Below are positions 30,258 to 41,030 of a DNA stretch of 64,000 nucleotides, one piece after another. The notes under the pieces were generated by a model. The model was not told where the DNA came from. It ran no database searches and worked only from the letters and a program-made list of their open reading frames with translations. The stretch covers positions 279,631,560 through 279,695,559 of the forward strand of contig JAYESD010000001.1 in NCBI GenBank assembly GCA_036927565.1. The letters run 5' to 3'. Position numbers and translations under genes: made by a program. Source of the DNA: Tuctoria greenei. Its lineage: Eukaryota; Streptophyta; Magnoliopsida; Poales; Poaceae. Numbering within the stretch: position 1 is the first letter of the stretch; every line of letters begins with the position of its first letter.

Positions 30258-30718
30258 GGATGCCTCAAAAGTCAAGCATACAGGCTGCTCCTTCTCCGGC
30301 CTCCAGTCCTGAGGCTCCAGTGAGAGCTGGTGCCGGTGCTAGGGCTGCCCTTGCCACTAGGTCAGCTCCTCAAAAGGGATCTGCGAGTGGCATGTTTAAG
30401 TACCTGGCTGCCATCTTTGCCTCCTGCAGAAAGGCCGAGGTGAAGGCCCACAAGCTTAACAAGAGAAGAAAGGAAGACATGAAGTATGTAAAAGCAAATG
30501 TGAAGCAAATTTGTCAAAAATTGGAGATCAAGCCCATTGGATCTCCAGTCATCTCTAAAGATTCTGATTCTGACTATACCGAGGTCGGGCCCTTGACTCC
30601 CTCCGAGCTTGCCTATTTTGGCATTGGGGGCTTGAGTAGCTCCGTTCCTCCTCCTCCTCCTCCTCATCAGCCCGAAGATGAAGATGAAGACGATGAGAGG
30701 ATCGACAGCGAGTCATGA
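30258..30718 (+). pseudogene. Copia 1 extra ORF, C-terminal part
   Basis: An open stretch to the stop at 30716-30718. It has a Ser/Ala/Pro-rich start, then MFKYLAAIFASCRKAEVKAHKLNKRR (given here as MFKYLAAIFASCRKAEVK and following KAHKLNKRR region), a helical, basic segment near KADVK-type residues, then TPSELAYFGIGG and an acidic tail (EDEDEDDERIDSES). This is the usual C-terminal layout of the SIRE-type extra ORF. The part that should link it to the segment ending at 15412 seems to be missing, and the frame differs by one, so this is a deletion remnant rather than a clean split. Confidence 0.55.
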
Positions 30719-31183
30719 AGACTGTAGGTCCCTCCTCTCCTTCTTTTTGGTGTCTTTATGCCAAAGGGGGAGAGATTGAGGGGGAGTCTTCGGTCTTAGG
30801 TCTTAGTTGTAGGATGCGAGGAGAGCTTCCTTTTATGCTTTTTGTCTTTTTTTGTGGGTTGTAAAACTTTTAATATGCTCTTATGATTCTTATGGTCCTG
30901 TGATGCAATGCTTTGAACTACTTGTGAATTAATCTATGAAATCTGTGATTTTGCTCCTAGAATGACATATATGCTTGTTGTGTGTGTGTGTTAATGTCAA
31001 TTATGTCATTCTCATCATGATTATTGTTTCTATACTCTTAGTTATGCATCCCACCATAAAGAATGCACATATGGATCATGTTTTCATTGCTTGATGTATT
31101 TTAGACTCATATGTGCACACTTTATGAAAATCTCAACTTTTTATCATATTTTGTAAAATCTCAATTGGTTGTCATCAATCACG
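30719..31183 (+). other. Copia 1 3' untranslated region
   Basis: No gene seen. It contains extra polypurine-like tracts (CAAAGGGGGAGAGATTGAGG near 30764) about 420 bp before the real PPT, and T-rich sequence. Confidence 0.6.
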
Positions 31184-31197
31184 AAAAAGGGGGAGAT
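31184..31197 (+). other. Polypurine tract of copia 1
   Basis: AAAAAGGGGGAGAT directly before the 3' LTR start TGAAAGTGC. Confidence 0.9.
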
Positions 31198-31445
31198 TGA
31201 AAGTGCATCTAGGAATCCCTTGTGGGTTTTGGATGATTTATGACAAGCAAATGAGAACCTAACCATTTTGTTGAGATGAGCACAGGTTCTAATGGGAAAA
31301 TGAGCAAAGAGCCAAAAAGAAGGGAGAATGAGGAGCAATGTGGAAAAGAGCTCAAGGAACAAGTGTAGTAGATCATTGTGTATGGAGTGTGTTAAGTAAA
31401 CACACCCCAAGAGCTCAAATACAAATAAACACAAACATTGCACAA

Positions 31446-31770
31446 AATCGGACAAGTCCGATCACACAACAAACTAGTTCGATATCATTCTAATGAAAAT
31501 CGGACAAGTCCGATATTGGCATGGACTAGTCCGAAAACCCTATGACCTCAGACAAGTTCTCCAAGGGCGGACCTATCACCCAATTCACTTAAGGTTTCAC
31601 CAATCCAGACAAGTCCGATGATTATCGAACTAGTTCGAAGATTTCCAGAAGCGAAATCGGACAAGTCCGCTTCTAGCAGGACTAGTACGATATTTTGGGA
31701 CACTTAGGGTTTGCTACACATAGCACATCGGACTAGTCCGGTGTCCACCACGGACTAGTCCAATCTTCCT
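31446..31770. repeat. Palindrome array in U3 of copia 1 3' LTR
   Basis: About a dozen copies of CGGAC-TA/AA-GTCCG and near variants at irregular 15-45 bp spacing, ending about 30 bp before the TATA box. Confidence 0.9.
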
Positions 31771-31800
31771 AAACCCTAACGGTCACTTTTAGAAACCCCA

Positions 31801-31809
31801 TATAAATAG
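31801..31809 (+). promoter_or_regulatory. TATA box in copia 1 3' LTR
   Basis: TATAAATAG in the context ACCCCATATAAATAGATGTG, at the matching place in all three copia LTRs. Confidence 0.8.
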
Positions 31810-32420
31810 ATGTGGATGGCCCAACTTTAATCAGACTCGAACCCCTGCGTCGTCACACCTTCCAAGAGCCTCAAAAACACATCTCTCCACGAAATCAAAG
31901 GCCACAAAGATCAATCCCTTGAGGATACACATTGGAAAATTGGAGAGACACGATTCATCACTCTTGAGCTCTTGGTTTGATTCCCTAACACACTCCTGTG
32001 ATTTTCATTGTAATATTTAGAGTGTGTTCTTGGTGGAGTTCTTGTTGTAATCTAGGGGAGCCCTCAATGTGTGAGAAGTACCCTCAAATTTGGTTATTTA
32101 CCATTTGTGATAAGTGAAGAAGATTGGCCTTCGTGGCGATCCGACGAGGGTAGGGTTGGAGAAGACCCAGTCCTTTTGTGGACTCCTCAACATGGATGTA
32201 GGTTGCCTCTGTGGGAACCGAACCACGGGATAAATTGCTTGTGTTCTTACTTTGTGTTCATCATTCTTATACATCATATGAATCTAGGGTTTCAATCAAT
32301 CTTGCTTACTTTACATTAAAACATAAAATATAAGATTGACTTGTGGTATACCCTAGTTCATAATCTTGCAACACTTCACTTACAAGTATATTTCCGCTGC
32401 ATACATCCTAGAATCTAATT

Positions 32421-33284
32421 TGTCGGTACCCTGTGTACCGTATACCCCTTGGGACTACAAAAAGACCAAATGAACTTCACCTGTCTGAGTTGAAGACCCG
32501 CGAAGGCCCCACGTGTCATACGGGACCGGGTCTGCCTCCCATCTATGGTTAGTCCTGGTGCTGCAACGTGTATATAGCAACCGGACCTACATCCCACACA
32601 TGGGATAGCTCCAGTCCAAACACCTGTGCGGCACCCCCGAACCTAGCCCCCAATAGAGGGAAGCTCCGATACTGACACGTGTACATCTACACTTGACCGA
32701 CCCGTTCCAGACGGAAATCTCCGATGCTTCCACGTGTCCAACCGCCGGACCTTCAGCCTCGACAATCATACTAGTGGACCCCCAACGGCTCGGACCTTCA
32801 AGGGGCAATCAAAGACTTCAAGACCCGATTAAGTGTCATTAATACCATATTAATGACACACGATCAGAAGGCCTTTAACACTAGTAACGGCAATATCAAG
32901 GCCCGTTACCACGCTATTAAGGGTAATTAACCTCATTAATTGTGTATTAAGCATCAGTAACCGCCAGGCCTACATGTCGGGCCAGGCTAACGGTGTAACG
33001 ACCAGTCCTTGTACTATAAAAGGACTGGTCGACGATACACGGGGGGACACTTCTCTGGATTCTTCTCTCGACTCCTCTGACACGTACTCTCAAGTACTCA
33101 GATGCTCAATACAACAACTACACACCCCGTGGAGTAAGGTATTACGCTCAGGCGGCCCGAACCACGTAAATCCCTGTGTCTACTTGCCATCGTGTTCTGA
33201 ATCTCTGCGCACCCAATACCGAACTACAAACTCTGAGGGTACCAACAGTAGTACCGGGAGAATTGCCGAATCAACACTTCGACA
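32421..33284 (+). repeat. Solo LTR of a Tat element (864 bp) inside the copia 1 LTR
   Basis: Starts TGTCGGTACCCTGTGTACCG and ends ACTTCGACA, related to the LTRs of B and C but a separate subfamily. No internal region is present. The flanks are TAATT (32416-32420) and AAATT (33285-33289), a likely 5-bp duplication with one change. It arose by insertion followed by LTR-LTR recombination. TATAAAAG at 33015-33022 lies inside a perfect 12-bp inverted repeat. Confidence 0.92.
33015..33022 (+). promoter_or_regulatory. TATA box in the solo Tat LTR
   Basis: CGACCAGTCCTT, then GTACTATAA, then AAGGACTGGTCG: the TATA box lies in the loop and inner right arm of a perfect inverted repeat. Confidence 0.8.
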
Positions 33285-33444
33285 AAATTAATCGATCAAA
33301 CTTGATTAAACTAGTAGGTACACACCGGACTAGTCCGCTCTTGACCGGACTAGTCTGATATCTCGAGTTTTGATCTGGTTATTAAGTGTTGCAGGTTCCA
33401 ACAAAATTCAAAAGGCCTATTCACCCCCCTCTAGGCCACACTCA
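33285..33444 (+). repeat. 3' LTR of copia 1, right part (U5 end)
   Basis: Resumes at AATTAATCGATCAAACTTGA, matching 52675 onward in copia 2, and ends GGCCACACTCA. It contains two palindrome motifs (33324-33360). Confidence 0.9.
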
Positions 33445-33922
33445 CACACAAGACCGGACTAGTATGATATTAGACAGAGACGAAAATGGACAAGTCGGGA
33501 GGAGATTGGACAAGTTCGAACTTAGTCAGAGGAAAAACAGACAAGTCTGGCCAAAACCGGACAAGTCCGATTTTAGTTAGAGGGGAACACGGACAAGTCC
33601 GCTAGGTATCAGACAAGTCCAAGGACTTGGAAAAATTTTAGGGAATCGGAACACCAGACTAGTCCACAATGGGCCAACAAGTCTGAAAATTGTATAGAGA
33701 CGAAACCGGACTAGTCCAGATGAAAATGGACATGTCCGAAGAGAGTTCAGAGAGAAAAACGGACTAGTCCGCACCAAAACGGACAAGTTTGCACTTCTCA
33801 AGACTTCTAAGTGCGATTTTGCTTCTAACTCATTTTAAACTTGCTCATTTTTATATGACTTAATGTTAACCATTATTTAATGATGGATGCAGGGCATGAT
33901 GCATGAAAATGAGGGTGTTACA
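33445..33922 (-). repeat. LTR end of element D (Tekay-like), with palindrome array
   Basis: Ends GAGGGTGTTACA at 33922, the same terminus as element A, followed by a minus-strand PPT (33923-33936). The stretch 33451-33800 is packed with about a dozen CGGACTAGTCCG/CGGACAAGTCCG motifs and variants. Copia 1 seems to be inserted in this LTR, with the remainder left of the window. An alternative is that fragment H is the other part of this same LTR. Confidence 0.75.
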
Positions 33923-35289
33923 AACCTACCCCCTTAGAATGAATCTCGCCCTTGAGATTCGACGTAGAAGGAAAAAGAGATGGAAAATCCTTCTTGAGAT
34001 CATCCTCCAACTCCCATGTTGCTTCTTTTTTGGTGTGATGCTTCTATTGAACTTTACACCATCTAATAATCTTGTTTCTCATGACCCTCTTCTTGGTTTC
34101 CAAGATCTTGACTGATTGCTCGCCATACGTCAAATGTGTCTCTAGTTCCAAATCTTCCATTGGCACTTGTTCTTCCGGCACTCTCAAGAACTTCTTGAGC
34201 TGGGAAACATGAAAGACATCATTAACATCTGATAAGTGAGCTGGCATCTCCAACTTATATGTTTTTTCTCCTCTTCTGTCCAGAATCTTGAATCGTCCAA
34301 GGAATCGAGGTGCTAGCCTGCCTCTTATGTTAAACCTCTTATGACCTCTCATTGGTGACACCTTGAGGTAAACAAAATCTCCTACTTCAAATGCTAGTTT
34401 CCTTCTCCTATTGTCCACATAGCATTTTTGCCTTGATTGAGCAGCCCTCCAGTTTTCACGAATAATCTGGACTTATTTCTCAGCTTCTTGCAACATATCC
34501 GGTCCAAACACTTGGTTCTCTCCTGGTTCATTCCAAAATAAGGGTGTCCTACACTTCCTCCCATACAATGCTTCAAAATGTGACATCTTCAAGCTTGCTT
34601 GATAACTATTGTTGTATGAAAATTCTTCATATAGCAAGCTCTTGTCCCAACTTTTGCCATGCTTCAAAGCACAAGCTCTTAACATGTCCTCCAAAATCTG
34701 ATTGGTACTCTCAGTTTGTCCATCCGTTTGAGAGTGATATGCTGAGCTGAAATTCAATCTTGTTCCCAATGTTTCATGTAGTTTCTCTCAGAACCTAGAA
34801 GTAAATTGAGAACCTCTATCCGATGCTATCTTCTTTGGTACTCCATGTCGGCACACAATATGCTCCATATACAACTCTGCCAGCTTCACAGCGGTATATG
34901 TGGTCTTGACAGGAATAATGTGAGCTGACTTGGTCAAACGATCCACAATTACCCATATGGAGTCATAACCGGACTGGGTACGCGGTAAACCAACTATAAA
35001 GTCCATTCCAATTTCTTCCCACTTCCACTCTGGAATCTTCAGTGGCTGCAATAACCCAGCTGGCCTTTGGTGTTCAGCTTTGACTCATTGGCACACATCA
35101 CACAAAGCTACATATTCGGCTATGTCCTTTTTCATGCTAGCCCATCAATAACATGTCTTCAATTCCTTTTACACCTTCATACAATCGGGATGAATTGAGT
35201 ATGGCGAGTCATATGTCTCCTTTAATATTGTCTCCCGAATATGCTTCACATTAGGCACGACAATCCTTTTCCCAAGCCATAAGGTACCA
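33923..35289 (-). pseudogene. Pol 3' part of element D (integrase and chromodomain-like tail)
   Basis: Minus-strand remnants closely related to element A: PPT and C-terminal tail, a stop at 34044 inside the chromodomain-like region (WCKVQ then stop), FEVGDFVYLKVSPMRG and DVFHVSQLKKFLRVPEEQ (34418-34044), integrase core pieces (SAYHSQTDGQTESTNQ with E kept, MDFIVGLPRTQSGYD, SDRGSQFTSRF), then the HHCC region with several stops up to 35289. Element A would continue into RNase H, but D is cut by the LTR F start at 35290. Multiple stops; not functional. Confidence 0.9.
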
Positions 35290-38200
35290 TGTGTAAAAGC
35301 CCTAAATTCAAAGTACAAAGTTCATATAGGAGAATTTAAATTTGAATAGGAAAAAGGAATTAAAATGGAAACTGAAAAATCAAACTAATTCAAACTTCAA
35401 TAGAAAGAATTTAAAAATTCAAATTAGCTCCTGTTCAAACTATGCCAAAATAAAAATATGAGTTCACCATTAAATTCCAAATATTCTAAATAGCCTCTCT
35501 GCAAAGTTTCAAATTTTTTGAAGCTCAATTGCTATTTAATTCAGTGGCTCCATTGAATTCCATTCAAATTCAAATTTGAATTTGAATTTCACCTGAAACT
35601 TGTCCAAATTTGAAATCCAATTCCAGAATCATAATCTCCATATTTGAATTGGCCTCTCCACAAAAATCTAGAATTTTTGGACAAATCTAGGAGGGGGAAC
35701 TGAAGTAACAGAAAAGATAGACTTGAGAGGGGTGGTGGGACCCACTGGTCAGCCTCTCCAGCTCGATGGAACCGACTAAGTGCTCTGTTTACAGCTGTCC
35801 CCACGCTTCAATGACGAGAGAGCTTTCCACCGCGACAAGGGCGTGCAAAGCAAGCAGTTGCGTTGCCTAAATCATCCTCTCCACTCTACTTAAGCCCCGA
35901 AGGACTCCCCTTCGACGTTCACTGCCCATTTCTTCCAAACACAAAACGCCGGCGCCATTAGTGACTGCCTTCCTTTTTCTCACTTCGTCCGGCCATCTTA
36001 GCCAATGGCCGGTTTCACTCATTGAAGCAAACTGAAGCACAACTTGATGCTACATCTTCCCCGGTCAATTCCATACTGTTTCCTCAACTTGTGCGGCCGT
36101 ATTTTGCAGTTTTGCGACCGCCGCCGAGGTGTACGTCTCTGCCTCCCCGTCGCACCGGCGCTACAAGCCTTGTCACAAGATGCTCCCAAAAGCAAAAAGG
36201 TGAGCCTACCCGAGCTGCTTGTGCCCTCCAAGTTTCAGTTCAATGGATCGTAGCACTGGTATTTTCCGTTTTTATCCGACGGCAAACCGAGCATCGGGTC
36301 TAGGTCGTCCGCTCGATTCCGTTTCTATGTGCAAACTTTTTCTAATCCAGTTAGATATTATGTTCACCATCTCCTATCACACCCCTCTACCAAGAATCAA
36401 CTGAAATAATCGAGTGAAGGCCGAACTATTTGAGTTTTCCCCACTGCCAAGGAAAATCTCGTTGGTCCACCATCAAAGTCGACCTTGCCGACCATTTCAC
36501 TCCTTTTTCACCTTCAAATCATCTTCCTCAGTCTCCCTGGAACCTTCCCTGCCTTTTCCCGAGTTGCTTGCGCCATTTCCGAGCTATTCCGGCCATCGCC
36601 GAAATCCTAGCTCCGCCGCCGCCGTCGTATGCTCATCTCCGGTCGTCGCCGACTCGTATGGACCTCACAAGCGTGTTGGGCGTACGATTTTAGGGTTAGG
36701 CAGTCAAGACTGGGCCGAGAGGAGGTCGACGCAGCAATCCCGGTGCGCACCACTGTGGCTTCGCCGAGGAGTGCCGCCTCGCGTCGCGAGGTTGAAGAAA
36801 GGGGCAGGTCCCGCATGTCAGTCTCTGATGTGTCCCCCTCGGATTAGTTGTGGCCCCAGATCAAATGCGGCTGCGCGGGTTAAACCCTATGCCCCATAGG
36901 TGGCCCAGCTGTGATTGGTTGATTTTAAACTAGTGGGCCCAACCGGTTTTATTTAAACTTTTCCTTCCAAATTAATTCCAGAATTTGAGCAAATTTCTAA
37001 AATCCATTACTCCTAGCATACTAGCTGAAATAATTTCCAATAAATTTTGGTAGACTCCTCTTGATCTCAACTTTGCAGTGGTGCAATGTGTTGGACATGA
37101 AACTCCCAGAAGTTTCATAATTAATTTCTTTGATATAACTTCTTGGGACATTAATTACTCCTGTTCTGTTAATTGGAAAATCCCCAATTCTGGTAAGGAC
37201 ACTCATAAAAGTACACTTGATCTACAGTAAAAATGTCAAGTTCATTGGACTTCATTTACTAGACCAAACAGTGTTCAAATCACCTATGTCAATTGAAAAA
37301 TGGAAAATGTACAGAAACATTTTCAAAATTTCTTGCAAACTTGTAAAAATAATTTCTCCCTGTAGGAAGCTCAGAAAATTATGAAACAAATTTTAACAGA
37401 ACCAGAAAAATCACCTCTACCATGACCATCAATTTTTAGCCATGACAAAGCTACAGATTCAGTACCAAAATTCAAAGAAGCCTTTTACTTGTTGGAATTT
37501 TAGAGACAACAAGCTTCTTTGAACATCTCCATGTTTTGGTGCAGATATTCCTCATAGAACCTATTATCCATTGTAAAAATACCAAAGCCAATTAAAATTA
37601 TTTTCTGGACTGATCAGTGTTTATAAGATCTTTTATATAGTTCAATATCACTCATGTACTTTCTATACTGCATATCATATAGTGACCGAGATCGAGGAGG
37701 ACCCGGAGGCCTTGGACAGAATCCTCCCAGAATCTAACTTCCCCTTTGACTCACAACCAGGCAATCCCCAGTTTGCATTTAAGTGCTACTTCAAAGTTTC
37801 TATTTGTATGACTTAAGTCAAGGATGATTTTTGTGCATTAGGGCTAAGGTGCTTGTTACTCCACTTGCATAACCCACAAATTCCATGGAGTATTGGGTAG
37901 GTCTACAGACCGAAGTGTAGAAAATGTCATGCTTATGTTCATAGGAATCCGGTAGAAGTCGAGTAGTTGGAATCTACTCGCGAGATAGGATTTTATCACA
38001 CGGGATGAATTGGATCAAGGAATGGGTTATGAATCTGAAATTGAGACCAAGCAGCGGGTAGTATGCAGCGAGACATGGTCTCACGTGCGTAGCCCTGCTT
38101 GTGTCAATTGAGGACCGATCCGTGTGCGGCCCTACTCGACAAGTTTGAACTGTACCAGATGCATACTGGTTATATGGAAACCAAGAAACCGATGTAATTG

Positions 38201-39102
38201 GTTAACCTGGGTGTCGAGGTTTACCCTACCGTTTTATAGGAGTGGGCTGAGGGTAGCAAGGTGTAAATCTGTCGGTGGGCATAGAAGATGCTCCGCGCAG
38301 GGACCTCCTGCTCGTTACAGAAGGACCGGTTCGGTATTTGGGTTTCCTTTGAAAGGTTGTTGCATACAACATAGTATTGAAGTGTGATTCGCTCCACTTA
38401 CAAAATGGGTGTATGTGACGTGTTATCCGGGTGTCTACTAATTGCAACCACTGTCCCTCGCGGTTATTTGAGTACCTCTTGTTCACTGTGTTGTGACGTA
38501 GTAAATACTAAAGAATCCAGGAGAATATGATGTATTGAATTATAATTGTTTTGAAACTTTGATTGTTGTCAAATATGATCACTAAATTACTTTTATTAAA
38601 CTTGTAAGCTGCTGTTAATAACTTGAAAAGTAAATATCAACATGTAGGCGAGTCATTTACTACAATATCTATGCCTATGTCAAGTATCCCTGCATGTAGA
38701 GTTCCATGTTTAGGTGAGATGGTTAAGTCTTGTTGAGCCTTCGTGCTCACGGTTGCTATATTAAGTTGTTTGCATGTGAGAAGTATGACGAAGGGCCCGA
38801 AGACGAGGTGATGCCCCCGTCGGGGTATACCGCTGAGTGGGAGCCCTGCACGCCGCCGTGATTGTGGTGTGCTGCTGGTGTGTAGCGTCCCCAGGTTGGA
38901 TGGCTGCACTTTTGCATAGCTAGGCTGAGGGTTTAGCTATGAATATTACTTCCGCTGTATATTAAGTATTGTAAAAGACTTTTGTTGTTTCTATAAATAA
39001 AATTTTCTATTTTGTCGTATTCTTTTCGTATGTGCTGTTGGGTGCCGCATCGCACAGCATGACCCTCTGCGATTCTTGGAATGTGTGGACCCGGTCCTCA
39101 CA
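35290..39102 (+). repeat. Long LTR F (about 3.8 kb), probably Ty3/gypsy
   Basis: Starts TGTGTAAAAGCCC right at the break in element D and ends GGTCCTCACA, followed by a PBS-like sequence. I read no credible protein in it; the short open frames around 35590-36900 match no family I know. The GC-rich part (about 35890-36900) looks like a promoter/leader region. The second LTR and nearly all the internal region are not in the window. Confidence 0.7.
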
Positions 39103-39105
39103 GCC

Positions 39106-39118
39106 TGGTATTAGAGAC
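39106..39118 (+). other. Primer-binding site of element F (degenerate initiator-Met type)
   Basis: TGGTATTAGAGAC four bases after the LTR end differs from TGGTATCAGAGCC by a C-to-T change and a change near the end. It supports 35290-39102 as a 5' LTR. Confidence 0.7.
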
Positions 39119-39451
39119 GCATTGGGAATAACACGCTCAAAAAGAGCCTATTTTGAAAACTTAAGAGTAGTCAAGTGAGGATTAGGTACTATGCCCACAT
39201 AAGGTCTATTATAGTATTAGTTACTTAAGATGGCAAGCTAACTTATGTGTTATAATATTCTATAACAACGCTCCGACATCAGGTAAGAGGTAAGGTACGC
39301 CACCGCAAGCGGATCAATTGCGGTAAGCTCACCATGCGAGAGGTAGCATGTGATGTTTCCGTGGCTTGGCACGGAAATTTTAATATGGGTCTCTGAAACT
39401 TTTCATGTTTCTTAGAACATATGACACGCGGTACCCCAGCATGCTTCAAAG
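39119..39451. other. Leader of F and junction to E
   Basis: No gene seen. Up to about 39277 it reads as the leader of F; from there the minus strand leads out of the E gag fragment. I cannot place the junction exactly. Confidence 0.35.
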
Positions 39452-39973
39452 TTAGTGGGAGCCCTCGTCGAGTGGTTTTTCCAACGGGAAGAATTTGGTG
39501 AGGAATGCCATAGAACACTTCTCCCAAGTGTCTACAACACTTCGGTTCGTGTAGAACCACTGTTTTGCTCTCCCAAGGAGAGAGAACGGGAACAGTCTCA
39601 GGCGGACCGCATCCGGAGACACATCCTTGATCTTAAAAGTGCTGCAGATCTTGAGGAATTGTTGCAGGTGAGCACTTGCATCCTCGTTATCCTTCCCACA
39701 GAATGGGTTGGCTTGCACCATAGTGATAAGGCCAGTTTTGATCTCGGAGTTCACATCTCCCGTGTTAACAGTGGGCCCAATAGGCACATTGTTAGCAGAG
39801 GGAGCTGAGAACTCACAAAGGGTCTTTTGAGCCATCGGCGTTTGGATTGTTGGTGCAGAAATGCTAGCTTGCTTTGCCGCTCGAATCTTCTGAGGAGTAA
39901 CGACACGGGGTTGGTCTCTCAGAAGAGATTCAGAATCTTCAACAAAGTTTTCCAGCAGGCGGAAACCAGACAT
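39452..39973 (-). pseudogene. Gag fragment of element E (Athila/Tat-type)
   Basis: 173 residues, ATG at 39973. It has an N-terminal variable part, then the gag domain: NPFCGKDNEDASAHLQQF, RLRLFPFSLLGRAKQWFY and FLTKFFPLEK. This pattern (LRLFPFSL...A..W) is typical of Athila/Tat gag and differs from the gag of B and C. The frame ends shortly after FFPLEK and no pol follows, so the element is truncated. It faces the LTR at 40166-41011 through a tRNA-Asp-type PBS. Confidence 0.8.
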
Positions 39974-40147
39974 ACACTACCCTGTTTTCACATTTAAAAT
40001 AAATGCAAAAACAAAGAATGGTTATCCTACTAAAATCCTACCCAGGGTTCTATCCTATTCACCCAGTCATGTTATATATCTATTTGCCTTCCCCGACAAC
40101 GGTGCAAGAAATGCTTGTTGACGGCTCCTAAGATATACTAACAAATC

Positions 40148-40165
40148 ATCCCCAGCAACGGCGCC
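40148..40165 (-). other. Primer-binding site of element E (tRNA-Asp type)
   Basis: The minus strand reads GGCGCCGTTGCTGGGGAT directly after the LTR end, matching the 3' end of plant aspartate tRNA at all but one base. Athila-type elements commonly use this primer. It differs from the PBS of element C. Confidence 0.85.
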
Positions 40166-41011
40166 TGTCGAAGTCTGATTCCGGCAATTCTCCTGACACT
40201 ACTGTTAGTAGACCGTGAAGTTTCTTAGTTCGGTTGAGGCGCGCGGAGATTCAGAGCAAGATGGAAATTTGACACGAGGATTTACGTGGTTCGGGCCGCC
40301 TGAGCATAATACCTTACTCCACGAGTGTGTGTTGTTGTTGTATTGAGCGTATGAGCACTAGTGTCAGAGAGAGGCCAAAAAAAGTCTCCCTGTGTATCGC
40401 TCGGCCAGTCCTTTTATAGCATAAGGGCTGGCCGTTACATCATTAGTCTGACGCGACATGTGGCCCTGGTGGTTACTGATGCCTAATACACAATTAAATG
40501 TGCTTAGTTCCCCTTAATAGCATGGTAATGCCCCTTAATGGTGGCGTTACTAGGATTAAGAGTCCTCCGATCATGTGTCATTAAGATAGCATTAATGACA
40601 CATAATTAGGTATTGAAGTCTTTAATGTTCCTTGAAGGTTTGAGCCGTTGGAGGTCCACCAACCTGCCTATTGAGGTTGAAGGTCCGGCGGTTGGACGCG
40701 TGGCAGCTCCGGAGCTTACCGTCTTGGACGAGTAGGTCCGGTGCTGTTGTACACGTGTTGGTACCGGAGCTTCCCTCTGTCGGGGGTTAGGTCCGGGGGT
40801 GCCACACAGGTATCTAACCGAAGAATTCCCATGTATGGATATTATCTCTGGTTTTATGATACACGTGGTGGCACTGGGACTAACCATAGGAGAGAGGCAG
40901 GTCTGGTTACGAGTGACACGTGGGGCCTTCGAAGGTCTTCAGCTCAGATAGGTGGAGTTACTTTGCACTCTTTGCAGTTTTAAGGGGTATCTGGTATGCA
41001 GGGTACCGACA
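40166..41011 (-). repeat. LTR shared between element C (3' side) and element E (5' side), 846 bp
   Basis: On the minus strand it begins TGTCGGTACCC after the PPT of C and ends TTCGACA before the tRNA-Asp PBS of E. It therefore serves as 3' LTR of one element and 5' LTR of another. TATAAAAG (minus, about 40412-40419) lies in an inverted repeat. Confidence 0.85.
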
Positions 41012-41030
41012 GTGGCCCCCTGGGCCACCT
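41012..41030 (-). other. Polypurine tract region of element C
   Basis: The minus strand reads GGTGGCCCAGGGGGCCAC directly before the LTR, as in element B. Confidence 0.75.

Larger units (their letters stand above)
31198..32420 (+). repeat. 3' LTR of copia 1, left part
   Basis: Starts TGAAAGTGCATCTAGGA like the LTRs at 51261 and 58267. U3 has a CGGACTAGTCCG/CGGACAAGTCCG array (31446-31770) upstream of TATAAATAG (31801-31809). It is interrupted at 32421 by a solo Tat LTR and resumes at 33285. Confidence 0.93.
10271..33444 (+). mobile_element. Copia element 1 (SIRE/Maximus-like), interrupted by A, H, B and a solo LTR
   Basis: A plus-strand Ty1/copia element whose 5' half lies left of the window, beyond element A. 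Visible pieces are the last codons of gag, a decayed PR-INT-RT-RNase H block (to 13530), a spacer rich in CGGACTAGTCCG, an extra ORF split between 14528-15412 and 30258-30718, a polypurine tract (31184-31197) and the 3' LTR (31198-32420 plus 33285-33444). The tandem order pol then extra ORF is typical of the SIRE/Maximus lineage. Joining the two extra-ORF parts to one element is an inference from matching content and the GGGGATG repeat at both break points. Confidence 0.75.

Noticed and set aside
36414..36899. 161-residue frame in LTR F
   Set aside because: No recognisable motif, lies in the GC-rich part of an LTR, and overlaps other equally long frames.
39277..39285. CAG/GTAAGAGG as a splice donor in the F leader
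   Set aside because: It sits at the probable junction between F and E, so the sequence on its two sides likely comes from different elements.
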